Part shown: positions 13,499-26,066 of the stretch, piece after piece
Position numbering within the stretch: position 1 is the stretch's first letter
Layout of the letters: every line of letters begins with the position of its first letter
Source: Hepsetus odoe
Taxonomy: Eukaryota; Chordata; Actinopteri; Characiformes; Hepsetidae
DNA: 64,000 nt
Assembly (NCBI GenBank): GCA_017165825.1
Contig: CM029376.1
Span: 20,266,439-20,330,438 of the forward strand
Direction of reading: 5' to 3'
Translations under genes and position numbers: made by a program
Notes under the pieces: model-generated
The model's input: only the letters and a program-made list of their open reading frames with translations
What the model was told of the DNA's origin: nothing
Database searches by the model: none

Positions 13499-16400
13499 CT
13501 TCAGTGCTGGCTTATTCTAAACAGGGACATATAGGATGCTGGATAACTATCTATAATGTAATTCAGTTTACCATTACAGAGTAAGTCTTTGCATACAGTC
13601 TCATCCTCAAGGGTAAAGCCCCATTACTTCAAATGTACTGGATCAGCATGACATGTTTTATATCATTCATAGTCATAATCCAGAGGAAAGGTCAAGACCA
13701 ATGCTGGTAGATGAGACCAGCCGCTACACATTTATAAAGGTCAGTATAATCAGTAGGTGATTTATTATTTTTTAGCAGGATGTATTGCCCAGTGGGAGCG
13801 CCCCTTACTCTCAATGTGAAGGTTAATAACAATGGTGCATTCTGGTTCTTTTATTAACAAGGGGGTGGCATCTTCCTCTTCCCCCCTCAAACCGTAAAAT
13901 ATACAGAGCTCTAGATCACATCTTGTGCATCATTCTTTGTGTTTTTGTTTGAGGATCTAATGCGTAAAGGGTGTGAATGGTACCTGCTTTTAACATTTTG
14001 TAACTCACAGAGTAGTATTTCACGACAAATTAATGAATGTTCAGCCTGCCACTTTATACTCGTGTATAAAGTGGCGACTCAGCATTTTCATCACCAATAT
14101 TTGTTCTTGATATTTCTACTTCTTTGTGACGAAGCAGCCTTGGTAGACCATTACATTTTGCATTAAGGATGCATCAATGGACAGTGCTACCATTATTGGC
14201 TGGAGCCTGGCATCTATAGTCTTTCTCTTCCTCTGTATGATGTTAGTCTCATACTTCCAGGGCAGCACCAATGAAGGCAAAAACAGCATTGCAATAAGAG
14301 CATTAAAGTTTTTTTGACTGACTTTTTTACGGTAAGAGCATCCTTCCAATTATTTCTGTGATCGGTTTATCGTTTGAAGGTTATATATAGACAAATAAAA
14401 CTATTATGCCTTATTTATACTCCCACTATGCTTCTGCCTCAATGCCGCCATCATATAAAGTTCTGTCTGTGCATTAAGTAATTTCTTTTATGGCTCAGGG
14501 AAACCATTAAAGCCATATCACCCCCAGCACTTCCTGCAGTGTACTGTACTATACTGTACAGTACTCTTGTTTTTAAGTATAAAATGCATTGGCGTGATGA
14601 GTTTTTTCAGAATATCAATGTCATTGCTGACTAATCAACTTAGTATGTCACACCCTAAAGATATCTCACTTTTTTAAAGGTTAGTAGAATGCTGTCTGAG
14701 CATGCAAAAGCATCCTACTCAGAATTACACTGATATTGGTTGATATTGTGATCTACTTAAATGAATAAGCGAAAAAAAGGACTGTACTGTATAAAGTCCA
14801 AGACTTTTGAACAGATGCTTGCTGCAGTGGCAGTAGTAAGTGACCTATTTTATTACTCCTTTATCAAAGAACACTAAGAAGCTAATTAACATGTTAATTC
14901 AGGAGGCCCTGAAGATTTGCATATCAACAAGAATTAGGTTTTTTTTTTCTCCTTCAGATATGAATAAAGCTCAAACCACTGCTGCATGATAAATCATGGG
15001 ATTTGGTCGCCCATCCATCACCGCGGTCTGTTATTCCTGCAGTGCTTTGATGCAAAGCCATGCAGAATCTGATAGAGAAGGAAAGCTCTTCTTTTGTTAT
15101 GTTAACTAATCTCTGTATGGCTTTCAAAATGACTGGAATAAATCGAATAGCCTACATATTTTCTGTAGGCTCACTGGAAGTGCTATTACATTGTTTTGAA
15201 GAAAGAATTGATAAGCGCACCTTTCATAAAAGCAAAAGGATTTACTTGCAGTTTGCAAATGAAAAGAGTCTTTAAATCTTGTCCAGGGACCATCTACTGC
15301 TGCTTCAGAGTCTATATTACTTGCACCATTCATTTGAGAGGCAATATTAATGACCTTGAGGAATGTCAAAAAAGCTCAGCCATTCAAATCCAGTTAGCAA
15401 AAAGAGGACAGCTGAGCTGGCAAGTTAATTATCGAGCAGGAGGCTGGGGGCTGCCCAGGCTGACCACCTTCCACTACCTTTCCCCCACAGGCTGTGGAGG
15501 TACATCCAGCTAGTTCTCAGCTGAGTGTTAATCTGTCAGGGCATGGTGTCCCCCACACACATACATATTTTGCCAATTAAAGTGCCCACTGGCAGTCCTC
15601 TAAATGCTCTGGGAGGCATGGGGAGTAATTAAACTCAGGTGAAGACAGAGAATTAACATTCAGGATTGGTTTCAAATATGTTGTAATATGTAATATATTC
15701 CTGTGATTAATTATGAACATTCAGATTTCAAAGAAAGAACTCTCTCCAGTTGCTTAAAGAGAAATGAAAGACGACACGGCATGATGCAATGCAACAGCAA
15801 ATGCAATGGGCAGTGATTGCAAGGTGCACCTGATTTGACTCTTTAACTGTCAGATTATACCTTTGCTAATTAGATTCTGCTTGAAGAACTAGCTGCTAAA
15901 TATAGCATTCTGCAAAACATCAAATATTCTGTGTCCTCCTGCTCATTACATACTCCCTGTGTCAGATACTATCCACACTCCCTTTCTAATTAGTGAATTC
16001 TGCCACTTTAAGGTGCACCCATTGCTGACAGAGGCAATATTACACACACAGGTTATATAATCACTGTAGTTGAGCACTGACAATAGAATTGGATGCTTTG
16101 GAGCAGCTGCTCACAAGCCTAAGGTCACCGTTCCCAGAATCAGGCATCATCGGGACTGATGACTTGAACTAACAATCCATCCTCATCCAGTGAAAAAAAA
16201 ATGTTTTTGATTATTATAACTGATTATTACATCTTAATTTAAACAAATCAGATAGAATATATTAAAAAGACATTTGATGAAGTTTTACCATGTTAAGTAG
16301 ACTACTTACCAAAGCACAGACCAAAAAACTAAGAAATAAAAATGCTGTTTTTAACCAAAAGGTCCATCTCTTAAAGGTGGACTCGGAGGAGAGGTGAAAC

Positions 16401-18630
16401 AGATGGTTGTGTAAGAAGTGTGTGATTCTCTACTGGCACTCTTTGGCTTTTTTTTATTTTGGCTCAAGCATAGCTGCTTACTGTGTCACACTGAGAACAC
16501 CACAGTGTCACGCAATATGCACCACAGTAGTGATGCAGTCTTTTCCAGCCAAGCACAGGACACTTAATACCATTCTGTGAATGCCGTTGGTAAAAAAAAA
16601 AAAATGGTGTTTAGTTTGGTAAAGCTGACCATCCATCTTAGTGTAGTTGTTATGTTGGTATAATCACTTCTGAGCAATGTTTAGTGTTATTCAGTTTAGT
16701 TTTAGAGCCAGAAAACAAGAACCAGAGACACAGTCCCATGGGAGAGAGCCCCTAGTAAACAGGGACTATCAAAATAAATAGATTAAATGTATTAGATTAG
16801 ATTCAATTTCAAGACTATTAAAAAGGAGTGTGAATCTTTATTATCTTGAAGAGGTTATCTGACTTTCCTCTGACCATTCAACATTATGTGCAAGAATTAC
16901 TAAAAGACGTGGGTCATTTTTATAGTTTAAGTTATTAAAGGGATCATAGATGAAATAAACTGGATGTGCGATAGAATTAGCTGATTTTTGTTAAGAGCTG
17001 CAATAAAGCCTCACTAATGTGGTGTTTGCACTAAAATCAGTTTGATTGCAGACATTGCTTTCCTTGTGGTATCTTCAAAAGAGAAGAAAATACAATACTT
17101 AAATTTGTTTATTTAAAATACAATTACTTTTCTGTGACGGATTTCTCTTTTACAGATGTCTACACCTCACCTTTTTACATTTAATAGGTCGATATACTGA
17201 AGTTTAGAAAGTTTTTAACTACAGGTTACACATCTCAAACCTAAACTGGGTTCTGCCTTCCTCTCCAGGGGCCACCAAAGACATGGGGAAGATGTTAGGT
17301 GGAGAAGAGGAGAAAGATCCTGATGCCCAGAAGAAGGAAGAGGAGAGGCAGGAGGCACTGAGGCAACAAGAGGAGGAAAGGAAGGCTAAGCATGCTCGCA
17401 TGGAAGCAGAGAGGGAAAAGGTCAGACAGACCATTCGAGATAAGGTGAGTTTCCCCAAATTCCCCTCAAACCCCTGCAAACTGGTCACACAGCACACTCT
17501 GACAAGGGAAAGATTTGCTGTATGTAGTGAACATTTAACCTCATTCTTGAACAAAGCCATCCTATCATTACTTTCAGAGTTCTACCATGAGATTTATACA
17601 TGCAGATGAAGATCACATATTCACAAATCAGCTGAAAATGTAATCTCCTTTACACTTTCCAGAAATACTCCATTTACTTTTCAGTTTTTAGTGGATCTCA
17701 AATATAGTAACTCATGTAGTTTCTGTAGTTAGGTAGTTTGTTATGGGAAACAGTACGTAATTCTATGTCAGAAACCACATAAATAGCTGTTTGAGATTTC
17801 TTCATTCAAGTGTGTGTGTGTGTGTGTGTGTGTGAGATGATTTAGGCCTGGTAATTGGTGGTCATAAGCTTCCATTATTTGTTAGCCACATCAGCCTTAG
17901 GCAAGCTTTGGAGCATACATTGCTTATTGCCATGACAACACTGTGTAGCTGTCTGCACAAACTTGCTACTTACTAAGCCATTTGAGAAAGCCAATAAACA
18001 TGGCCATTTTGGTGCTAACCACTTTTCCTTTCTTCTTTTATAAGATCAACAATGTAAAAAACTAATATAAATAGTCCAGTGGTTCTCAAACCGGTCCTCA
18101 GGGACCACCAGATGTTCCACATTTTTCATTCAACCCAACATGAAACACAAGGCTGCTGAACAAAAGCACGGATCATCTAAGATCCTTGAGGACTTGTTTG
18201 AAATGAAACAATATAATACAGCATTTCACATTTTCAATAGTAGTGCTGTTAGTAACCTATTAGTAGCACAAGTTCGAACGTGGAAGGTGGGGCAAGTGTG
18301 TTTTTGGTGAAACTGGATCAGGGGATATGCAGCAGTATTAATTAATATTAACAGTATTCTATGAAAGCAGTTCAAGTGTTCCTTCCTGAATAGCTCTTCT
18401 TGCTTGTGATGTGAATCCCCTGTGTTGTATAGTACGGCTTAAAGAAGAAAGAGGAAAAGGAGGCTGAGGAGAAAGCAGCTATGGAGCAAGCTTGTGAGGG
18501 CTCGCTGACCCGCCCTAAAAAGGCCATCCCTGCAGGGTGCGGGGATGATGACGACGAGGATGAGGAGAGCATTTTAGACACCGTCCTGAAATTCCTACCT
18601 GGACCTCTGCAGGACATGTTTAAAAAGTAA
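11668..18630 (+). CDS. cplx2: Complexin-2, three coding exons
   Basis: Coding exons: 11668-11698, 17269-17444, 18433-18630 (405 nt, 134 aa plus stop, the usual length of vertebrate complexin-1/2). Complexins are small cytosolic presynaptic proteins that bind the assembled SNARE bundle, clamp it, and promote calcium-triggered fusion. Seen here: N-terminus MDFVMKQALGG, accessory helix rich in E/K/R (about residues 28-47), central SNARE-binding helix (about 48-70) with R48, R59, R63, K69 and Y70 all present, then the C-terminal tail ending LPGPLQDMFKK. The D at residue 2 and the QKKEEERQ stretch fit complexin-2 better than complexin-1. There is no C-terminal CAAX box, which excludes complexin-3/4. 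Exon 1 ends in phase 1 at gga g|gtaagt; the exon 2/3 join is K69|Y70 in phase 0. Position 65 is T where mammals have Q. A ctctttag acceptor just before 11641 suggests untranslated exons upstream. Introns are 5570 and 988 nt. Confidence 0.96.
13464..13496. repeat. (AC)n microsatellite in cplx2 intron 1
   Basis: An AC run of about 33 bp. Confidence 0.97.
14048..14075. repeat. Perfect 12-bp hairpin, 4-base loop
   Basis: gccactttatac and gtataaagtggc flank tcgt. In cplx2 intron 1. Confidence 0.95.
17811..17834. repeat. (TG)12 microsatellite in cplx2 intron 2
   Basis: A TG run of 24 bp. Confidence 0.97.
18077..18205. mobile_element. Small hAT-like MITE in cplx2 intron 2
   Basis: It begins cagtggttctcaaaccggtc and ends with a decayed mirror (tccttgaggacttgtttgaa). 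The same element occurs at 47444. Confidence 0.6.
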
Positions 18631-21600
18631 TGGACACAAGACTCGGTCCTGGGGTGATGATGGGTATTTTTTTGTTTTGTTTTTTTATTTCGTTGAAGGA
18701 AAAGAGAATTGATGTAATTTGGGAGTGGGGATTGTGGGTGTTGCCAAACTGTGGAAGGCTTTTCACTGCCTTGACAAAATCTTAGTTTTTCTTTCTTATG
18801 ATGAAAACAATTCATGCCCCTCCAAGTTTTGGTCGTTTCACTGCCATTCAGGTTCAAATTGTTTACACTTTCTATTAGTTAACTCGTATGCACAACCATG
18901 GCCCTTTTTGAGGGCAAATCATGGGCCATCTTCGGGCCATCAGTGGTCTGGCCCTAATAAAAAAGGGAACAATGTCAAGGTACACATTCCATGCAGTTGA
19001 AAGTACTGAGCTATAGCACTGGGATGAGGTCGGCGCTTTTTTTTACCCTCAACACTCATGACAAGTTCAGGGAGGTTGATTTACAAGAGCAATTTTAGCA
19101 TTATGCCTTCCAGTCTTTTCATTAAAATAGATGTTTTTGCTTTGGTTTCTTTTTTTTCCCCCAAAAAAAGAGCTACAGATGACTCTCTGTAGGATGCAAA
19201 AAGGTCAAATTAGGGTCATGTTTTGAATGGAGTGGTGAAAACCCTCCAGAAAACACAGGCGTTTGTAGGTTTGGTGTCACTGTATGCGATGCACAGCTCT
19301 TAATAGTCCCTAGAGATAAGATGATTGTCTCTGTCATGCCATTCCAGACGATCTGAATGCTGAAACTGTTCGCAGTCTGGCAGTTCTCATTTCCGCGTGA
19401 ATCTTATTGTATATTCTTCTTGTTTTTGTGCATGAGGGAATATGCATAGTTGTGCCAGCCAGAGTGTCTGTCAGTTTGCACTGGGTTAAAAAGACTGCCA
19501 TGTTTTACCTAATGAAATACTGCCACGTTTTACCTAACAAATGATTTATAGGGCCAAATAATTTTTACAACGGTCATTTTCTCAAATTGCTTAAAACAAG
19601 AATGGACGTATCTATGTTACATGCATAAGTAATCATCCAGGTGGTGCACTTAAGGGAGCTAGATTTCAGAAAAGTAAGCAGTTTTGTTCAAAGCTGTCAA
19701 CCTTGCCCCAGAGACAATCATCACTAACCAATGCTGGTCGAGAAACTCCCACACTCAACACTCACTTCATATTCATTTAAGAAGAACTTGAAAAAACAAC
19801 ACTGGGACCAAGGACCGAACACCGTTTACTTTCACAGAAGCAGAACCTTGGCACAGGTTTGACACTATTGGTAGGTTGAGTTGTTTTTAATATTCACATA
19901 TTTTTTTCGAAAAAGGCTCTTTGCAAGTGCCTCTGCAGGTGCCACTGCTTTGTTGTAAAATGTTCTTTTTTTGTCAGGTCTTCTCGCGGTTTTCCGAGCA
20001 CTGACCAGGCTCTAATTTCCTGACAGTTAACAGTTGTTATTGAGGACAGTATTTTACTTTAAAAGAACCCAATAGACCAAAGAAAGAGTGAAATCTCATT
20101 TTATTTGAAGAAATTTTGCTGTTTCCTATAAACACGACAGAGAACTGATGGGGCTTTTAAAGGCTTTTTTGTGATGTCCAACAGACAGCGAGATAAGTTC
20201 ATAAAATTGAGTGGGGCGCACAAATTCATCAAGTTAATCAAATGAGATAGCATTTCACAATCTAGCTCTCTAACACTGTCTTGATCACGTTACCTCTGCT
20301 AGATTTCTACTAATAATCGGCACTTTGTTAAGGATGGTTTTCATCAGACTTATCTAAACATAACTTTCCAGTCTGTACAATCTTTAAACTTGAAAATCTT
20401 TAAACTTGTGTAATATCTACCATGACATATGACTACATGTGCAGCATGGTAAAAGTCTTTGGTTAAAAAGCTGGCATAGGTCCATGAATGTGGCTAGAAG
20501 TGTGTCAAAGTCTTTTTCTCTTTTATTTTTTAAAACTATTTATTTTAAGACACTGCCTAGAGAATAATAATGAATGAAGGCCTTTTGGGGGGGAGGGTGT
20601 ATTTACATGTTAAGTGATCTAATCTTGAAGTAGGAAAAAATGCACATCAGGTCAATAAATCCTGGTTTTAGTAATGCATGATGGATACTCTCTACACCCT
20701 TTACCTTTTAAGTGGCAAAGCGAAGACGTTAGTCATTAGTAACTATATAGATGTGAAAAAATGAAATATGTGATGCAATCCAATTTAGAGAAAGCCCTTA
20801 TCCACCATTAAATTGGCTTTTTGCTGCATCATAATCCATTAAAAGTAAATCTAAAAGTTAGAAATAGTTTTAGGTGGAAATATACCAGGTACGTTTTCTA
20901 TTTCTGATAGGACAATAGTATGATGTGAACCTTTTTTCTAGTGCTGAAAGTTTTTTCACTAGTTTAAAGCCATATTGTTTAGACTGCAATAATTATTGAA
21001 AATAATAAATAGCTAATTCACCTTTTAGTCATGCATTTGTTTCCTGTAAAAATGTAGAGGTTTGTGGGTCCTATCTACCTAGCTTACGTGTCTTTATTCT
21101 CTTCCATCATGTATGTGAAACTGTGTATATACTCTGGTATATATGCAGACATTTATATCAAAAAATGTTTGAAAAAGCCATCGTTAACGTCATCTGTATG
21201 TGCTACAAGTTTTCTGTGTAAGTGTGTCTACGTCTGTGCTTGTCTGTAATGTAAAACGTTGGGTTCACGTTCTCCGTTGATGCTGTGGCTGTTTCATGTT
21301 CTAACGTTCTAATGTACACTACTCAGAGTCTCATCATCTCGGGGTCGGCGTTGTCTGATCAGGCGCCTCCTGTTGTCTGCCATGCATGCTATCAAATACC
21401 AGAACACTACGGTTTTGTGTCGTTTTTTTGTCATTGTCCCTGCAACAGAAGCTGCTCACAAGACTTAAGGTTCAGTTCCTGTTGGTAATTATGAATCAGT
21501 CCCTGCTACTGCCTAGACACGGAGCATGTAGCTCTTAAACAAGAAAAGGTGTTTGCATTAAAAACCTTTTTTTCAACCTTCATGGTCTATGATGAACATG

Positions 21601-24200
21601 TTTTATATTCTTCAAGTCAATTTTGCAGCCTTGAAATGTTATCAGTTACACCATTAGTTACATATCCCTTCTAGATTTTGCATTCCAACTGAAATGCCGG
21701 AAGTCAGGAGCACACTGCATATTTCATACACCTCACACCATCAGATATAACACCTTCGGGACGACTTTGCATATTAATCCTATTTGCAAATGGCATTTTT
21801 GTTCCATGCAAAGCTCACATCCCATGCTAATCAACTGGGTAAAAGGGCTTTACTGATCAATCTCCGCTTCTGTCTCTAAGCATTTTTATACGAGCAGCAG
21901 CATTCTGAAGGTTTATCCAAAACTCAGCAGACTAATCATTTAAAATGACCAAGTGAACATGATCTGTTGAAGCATTTTTTCACCTAAAGCCTGTTTTATG
22001 ATGCTTTGTTGTTAGTTTATAGGGATTTTCATTATTTTGCATGGATCAGCAGCACCGACCATGAATATTCAACTGAAAGACACCAAGCCTCAGAATGAGC
22101 CATAATTTCATATTAGACGTGCAATACACACATCACATCAGTCCATATTCAACCTTTTATTAAAGACACTACATGAGGGGAATTTCTTTGTTAGAAATTC
22201 ATCTGGTCACACTCAAAAACATGTTTGCTTTCATCTCTGTCACCTTTCAAGGCAAACACTGTAGGATCTGCCTGTGCTAAGGGCTATTATCAGCACATTT
22301 CCACTGGGCAAAACATCCTGTTGTGATTGGTTGTTGCTTTCGCAAAATGACTTTATTTTGCAGAGGAGAATCGGACAGTGCTTGAAAAAGACACACTGAA
22401 ACATTTGTCTCAGTGTCCTGACAGGGCATTTTTCTCCCGCTGTAAAATAAGTAATTAGTTCGCCAGTTTGTTTCCCGGTGCACATTATGTAAAGTAGGTA
22501 CACCAAATTATCTGTTCGTACAAAGCAGCATTTTTCATCTAGTTCCATCACATCAATGTTCATCATCATCTCCACAAAGGAGCTAGAACTTGTGGGCCAA
22601 CGAAACCAATAAATTACAGATTAGCTGAAATGTCAGTTGGATCGGCTTTAGGAGACTGTTTAACTTCGGGCCACGGCTGGTCTTTTACCTGCTGCTGTTC
22701 TCTGTACACACATAATGGGACAGGTTGTGCAGAGCACTGTGTTTCTGACATTTGAGCACTGGTCAACATGCCCTCCTAGCAAAGAGACATTACACAACCT
22801 CAGCATCGACACACATGGTGTCCTCAAAATACCTTTCAGATCTGTTCATGTGATTCTGTAAAACACACCTACTAACAAGAAAAGTCTAATCAAAGTATCC
22901 AACGCATCTCATTATAAGACTGTTGCCAGCGTGTAGAAATGTTTACACTATGTATAGACACAGATATATAGGCAGAAATAGACATACACACTAACACATA
23001 TATATGTATGTGTGTGATTGTGTGTGTATGAGAGATCTATTAGGGCTCCATGATAACAGCAGAGTTCCAGCATTGTGTTTGTTTGTTTATATTAAATATA
23101 TACTTCTATCTAATCACATATACTTTAATCTGATTTAGGAACATTTAACCTCCAGGATAGCAAGTACCAAATTCAATTCATTGCTGTAAATATGGTTCAG
23201 AATGATTTCTGGCAGTATTGAAATAAAGCAAAATGTCAATGTTGGATACAGTTTCTGTTGTCAGGGACTTATAAGGTTAAGTTCAATCAGGGAAATAATG
23301 CTATTTCTCACTGCATTTCTGAATAAATTCATTTACACATAGACGCGTATTTAAGGCTTGGATTCAAGAATCACTTTGGAATGTTATTTCTTGAAAGAGC
23401 AATTTAAAAATGTGACGTGTGAGTAGAATACATGTGTTAATGTTAACTGCTTAATGTTGATTTAGTCATGCACTTAAGGGTATTACTGGTGGGACTGGTA
23501 GAATAATGCATTATTCTATTTCTAAGAAAATATGATACAGCTAACCTTTCAGCTTTATCATGTAAAACAAGGTTTTATAATCTACATTGCAGGGCAGTTT
23601 AAAAAGACATGCATGCAGAAATACCCTTTAAAACGTATATTGACCTTATTGTGAAAGCCCATTTCCATTTACGCTATAAATGATTTTGGAAAATAAGCAG
23701 CAACCTAAACCAACCTGACGTGCCATGTCTAGGAGAGTTTATGCGGGTACTGCAAAATATATAATATTGCATAAATAGTGTTCATGTAAAACACAGTACC
23801 ACTGTGCTACGGTGTCCATAACAGAATGGACATTTTCACCAAAAAAAAGCATGGTGGAACAGCTTTCCTGATTTAGTTGTCATACTTTTCTTCTTTATGG
23901 CTGAATGCTGTAGTATGTTATACTGACCTTTCTTTATTGGATGTGACTATGATAAAGCTGAAAGGTACTGACCTAAGATAATAATAATAAAAAGTGTAAA
24001 AAAATCAATCATTTTGATCCAGGGTATGTGTGTGGAGAATGTATAGTTTGAGCTCAGATGGAATATTTCCTTTATTGCATGTCACATGGTATACTATCTG
24101 TCAAACCAAATCACTGTAAAAAAATGATCATCTTACAAAAGTTCAACCTAGCATTTTTGGAGATCGTATACAAATAAAAACCGTTTCTAAACATTTGGAG
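18631..24200 (+). other. cplx2: Probable long 3' UTR of cplx2
   Basis: This 5.6 kb holds no recognisable coding region after the cplx2 stop. AATAAA signals on the + strand occur near 18956, 23221 and 24173. The last lies in a typical gene-end setting (AT-rich, then T/G-rich sequence). Mammalian complexin-2 mRNAs have 3' UTRs of several kilobases, so use of the distal signal is plausible, but the end point is inferred. Confidence 0.4.
24173..24178 (+). terminator. cplx2: Candidate distal cplx2 polyadenylation signal
   Basis: An AATAAA hexamer lies in AT-rich sequence, with T/G-rich sequence following within about 60 bases. An earlier hexamer near 23221 is an alternative. Confidence 0.35.
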
Positions 24201-25067
24201 TCATTTGCTGTTTGAGGTGCTTTGAAAGTTTAATATTTTATTACTCCAGTTCTTTCTTTTAATGGGCCCATATCATTCAAATGTGGTCAATATAAGCCAA
24301 CGAAGTGGTAAAAACCTTTGGAACCTTGCCCCTCAAGTATGATGAAGTCAGCAGTCTGGGGTTTAACATAACATGCTAAACATGTTTTAATCATGTAGTA
24401 AATCATGTAGCCTAGACAAGCTCAGAAATTCAGATAAAATACATGCATCCGATATATGCATTAAACTGCTAGCAGCGATTTCAGCCACAGACAATGAAAA
24501 ACTGACTATTCACGACAAGTTACAGTAAAATGTTTACGAGACAAATATGTTGAGTGTTTGAGAGTCTACGGGAACATATTTGTTTCTGAGGACAAAGGAT
24601 TACCATGCAAGCTTCACAAATCAAGTGCTTTCTAGGTAGATATGGAAGGACGAAAAGGTTACGAGATGGAATTATTAATAAATTGCATGTCAAAAGTGGT
24701 TTCTTTCAAGGCAGCACTATAAATTACAAGAAAAGGGTATAAAAGACAAATAGGTAGTGTGGTTGTTGAGGTTGAGAGAGAAATGAACCCATAAACACCT
24801 GAGGGACTGAGAGACACTCTGACATTCGCTAACCAACATTGTTCCCTCCAGGAACAAAAAAGAAGTGACAGGCTCTTTGGGGAGGAAGTACAGATGAAAA
24901 GTAATGTGGAAAAAACTGAGGTGTAGCAGATGCTAATACCATTATTTTCAAAACTTCTTATCATCTGAAGACATTTCTCTGTTGAAATTTTCAATTAATT
25001 TACCGTTTAATTAAGAAAAACATTTCTATGAATCCATTCTTCATTAAATGTTTACACTATATAAAGG

Positions 25068-25190
25068 TCCCTGCGATGGGCTGGCGACCTGTCCAGGGTG
25101 TGTCCCCGTCCTTCGCCCTGTGTGAGCTGGGATGGACTCCAGCACCCCCCGCATCCCTAATTAGGACAAGCGGCCCTGAAAATGACTGAC
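25068..25190 (+). mobile_element. Retroposon 3' tail (LINE-type)
   Basis: It contains ctggcgacctgtccagggtg, gagctgggatggactcca and attaggacaagcgg, a dispersed fish repeat shared with 25937-26066. It resembles the 3' end of non-LTR elements that finish in GGAT repeats; the exact family is not established here. Confidence 0.7.
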
Positions 25191-25646
25191 TGCCTGACTG
25201 ACTATATAAAAGGCAGAAAATGAAGTTTCAAGCCATGTCATTTGTACAAACACAGATTGCCTAAAAAAGAATGCTTTGAGCCGAGATTCCAGACTGGACG
25301 GTGTTGAAAAAACATTTACATGTTCATCCTCAACCCCATCTCCCCTCTGCCAGTAAATAAGCCTGTATCTAGCTGACTGGTGCCTAGAAAGCATGCTGAT
25401 GTGAGATGACCCACTATTTGTTTTCCTCAAGCCAGAGATTCCATTTAGATAAGCAGCAGAAGACCTTTATAAGAAAGATGAATTTTGTTATAAAAGAACA
25501 CGCTGAACTACTCAGCCTTATATGAGAGCATTGCTTATCACAACGGTCAGATCAGATTTGACCACCATCATGAAATGAAACTCTGGTTTTGGCTTAACTT
25601 TGCTCAGAAGAATACATATATTAAAAATATAAAAAATAGATATGAA

Positions 25647-25648
<2 letters not shown>

Positions 25649-25711
<63 letters not shown>
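25649..25711. repeat. (AT)n tract followed by poly-T
   Basis: About 48 bp of perfect AT repeat run into a 16-base T run. This lies between two retroposon-tail copies at 25068 and 25937. Confidence 0.97.
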
Positions 25712-25936
25712 CATTATAATTTATTTTTATTTTTTTACACGTATCCTGTACATGGAATAAATGGAATGGAATAAATTATAGAAATAAATAAATATAGTAA
25801 TAAATAAAAAACCTTAATCAAGAATAACAATAAGCCTGAATAAAGGGTTGAGGCTCCTGCAATCACAATGCCATGATATTATTTAGATTGGGCAGCTCTA
25901 TAATTATATATATAATTATATATAATAAATATATAA

Positions 25937-26066
25937 TCGCTGCGATGGGCTGGCGACCTGTCCAGGGTGCGTCCCCCGTACTCGCCCTGTGTGCGCTGGG
26001 TTGGACACCAGCACTCCCCCGCGACCCTGTTTGGGACAGGCGGCAGATAATGGATGGATGGATAAT
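25937..26066 (+). mobile_element. Retroposon 3' tail with GGAT repeats
   Basis: Well preserved: gatgggctggcgacctgtcc, then gcgctgggttggacaccagc, ending in gataatggatggatggat. It is the least diverged of about five copies in the window. Confidence 0.75.

Noticed and set aside
15196..15513. 105-codon + strand frame in cplx2 intron 1
   Set aside because: No splice partner in cplx2's frame and no protein similarity recognised.
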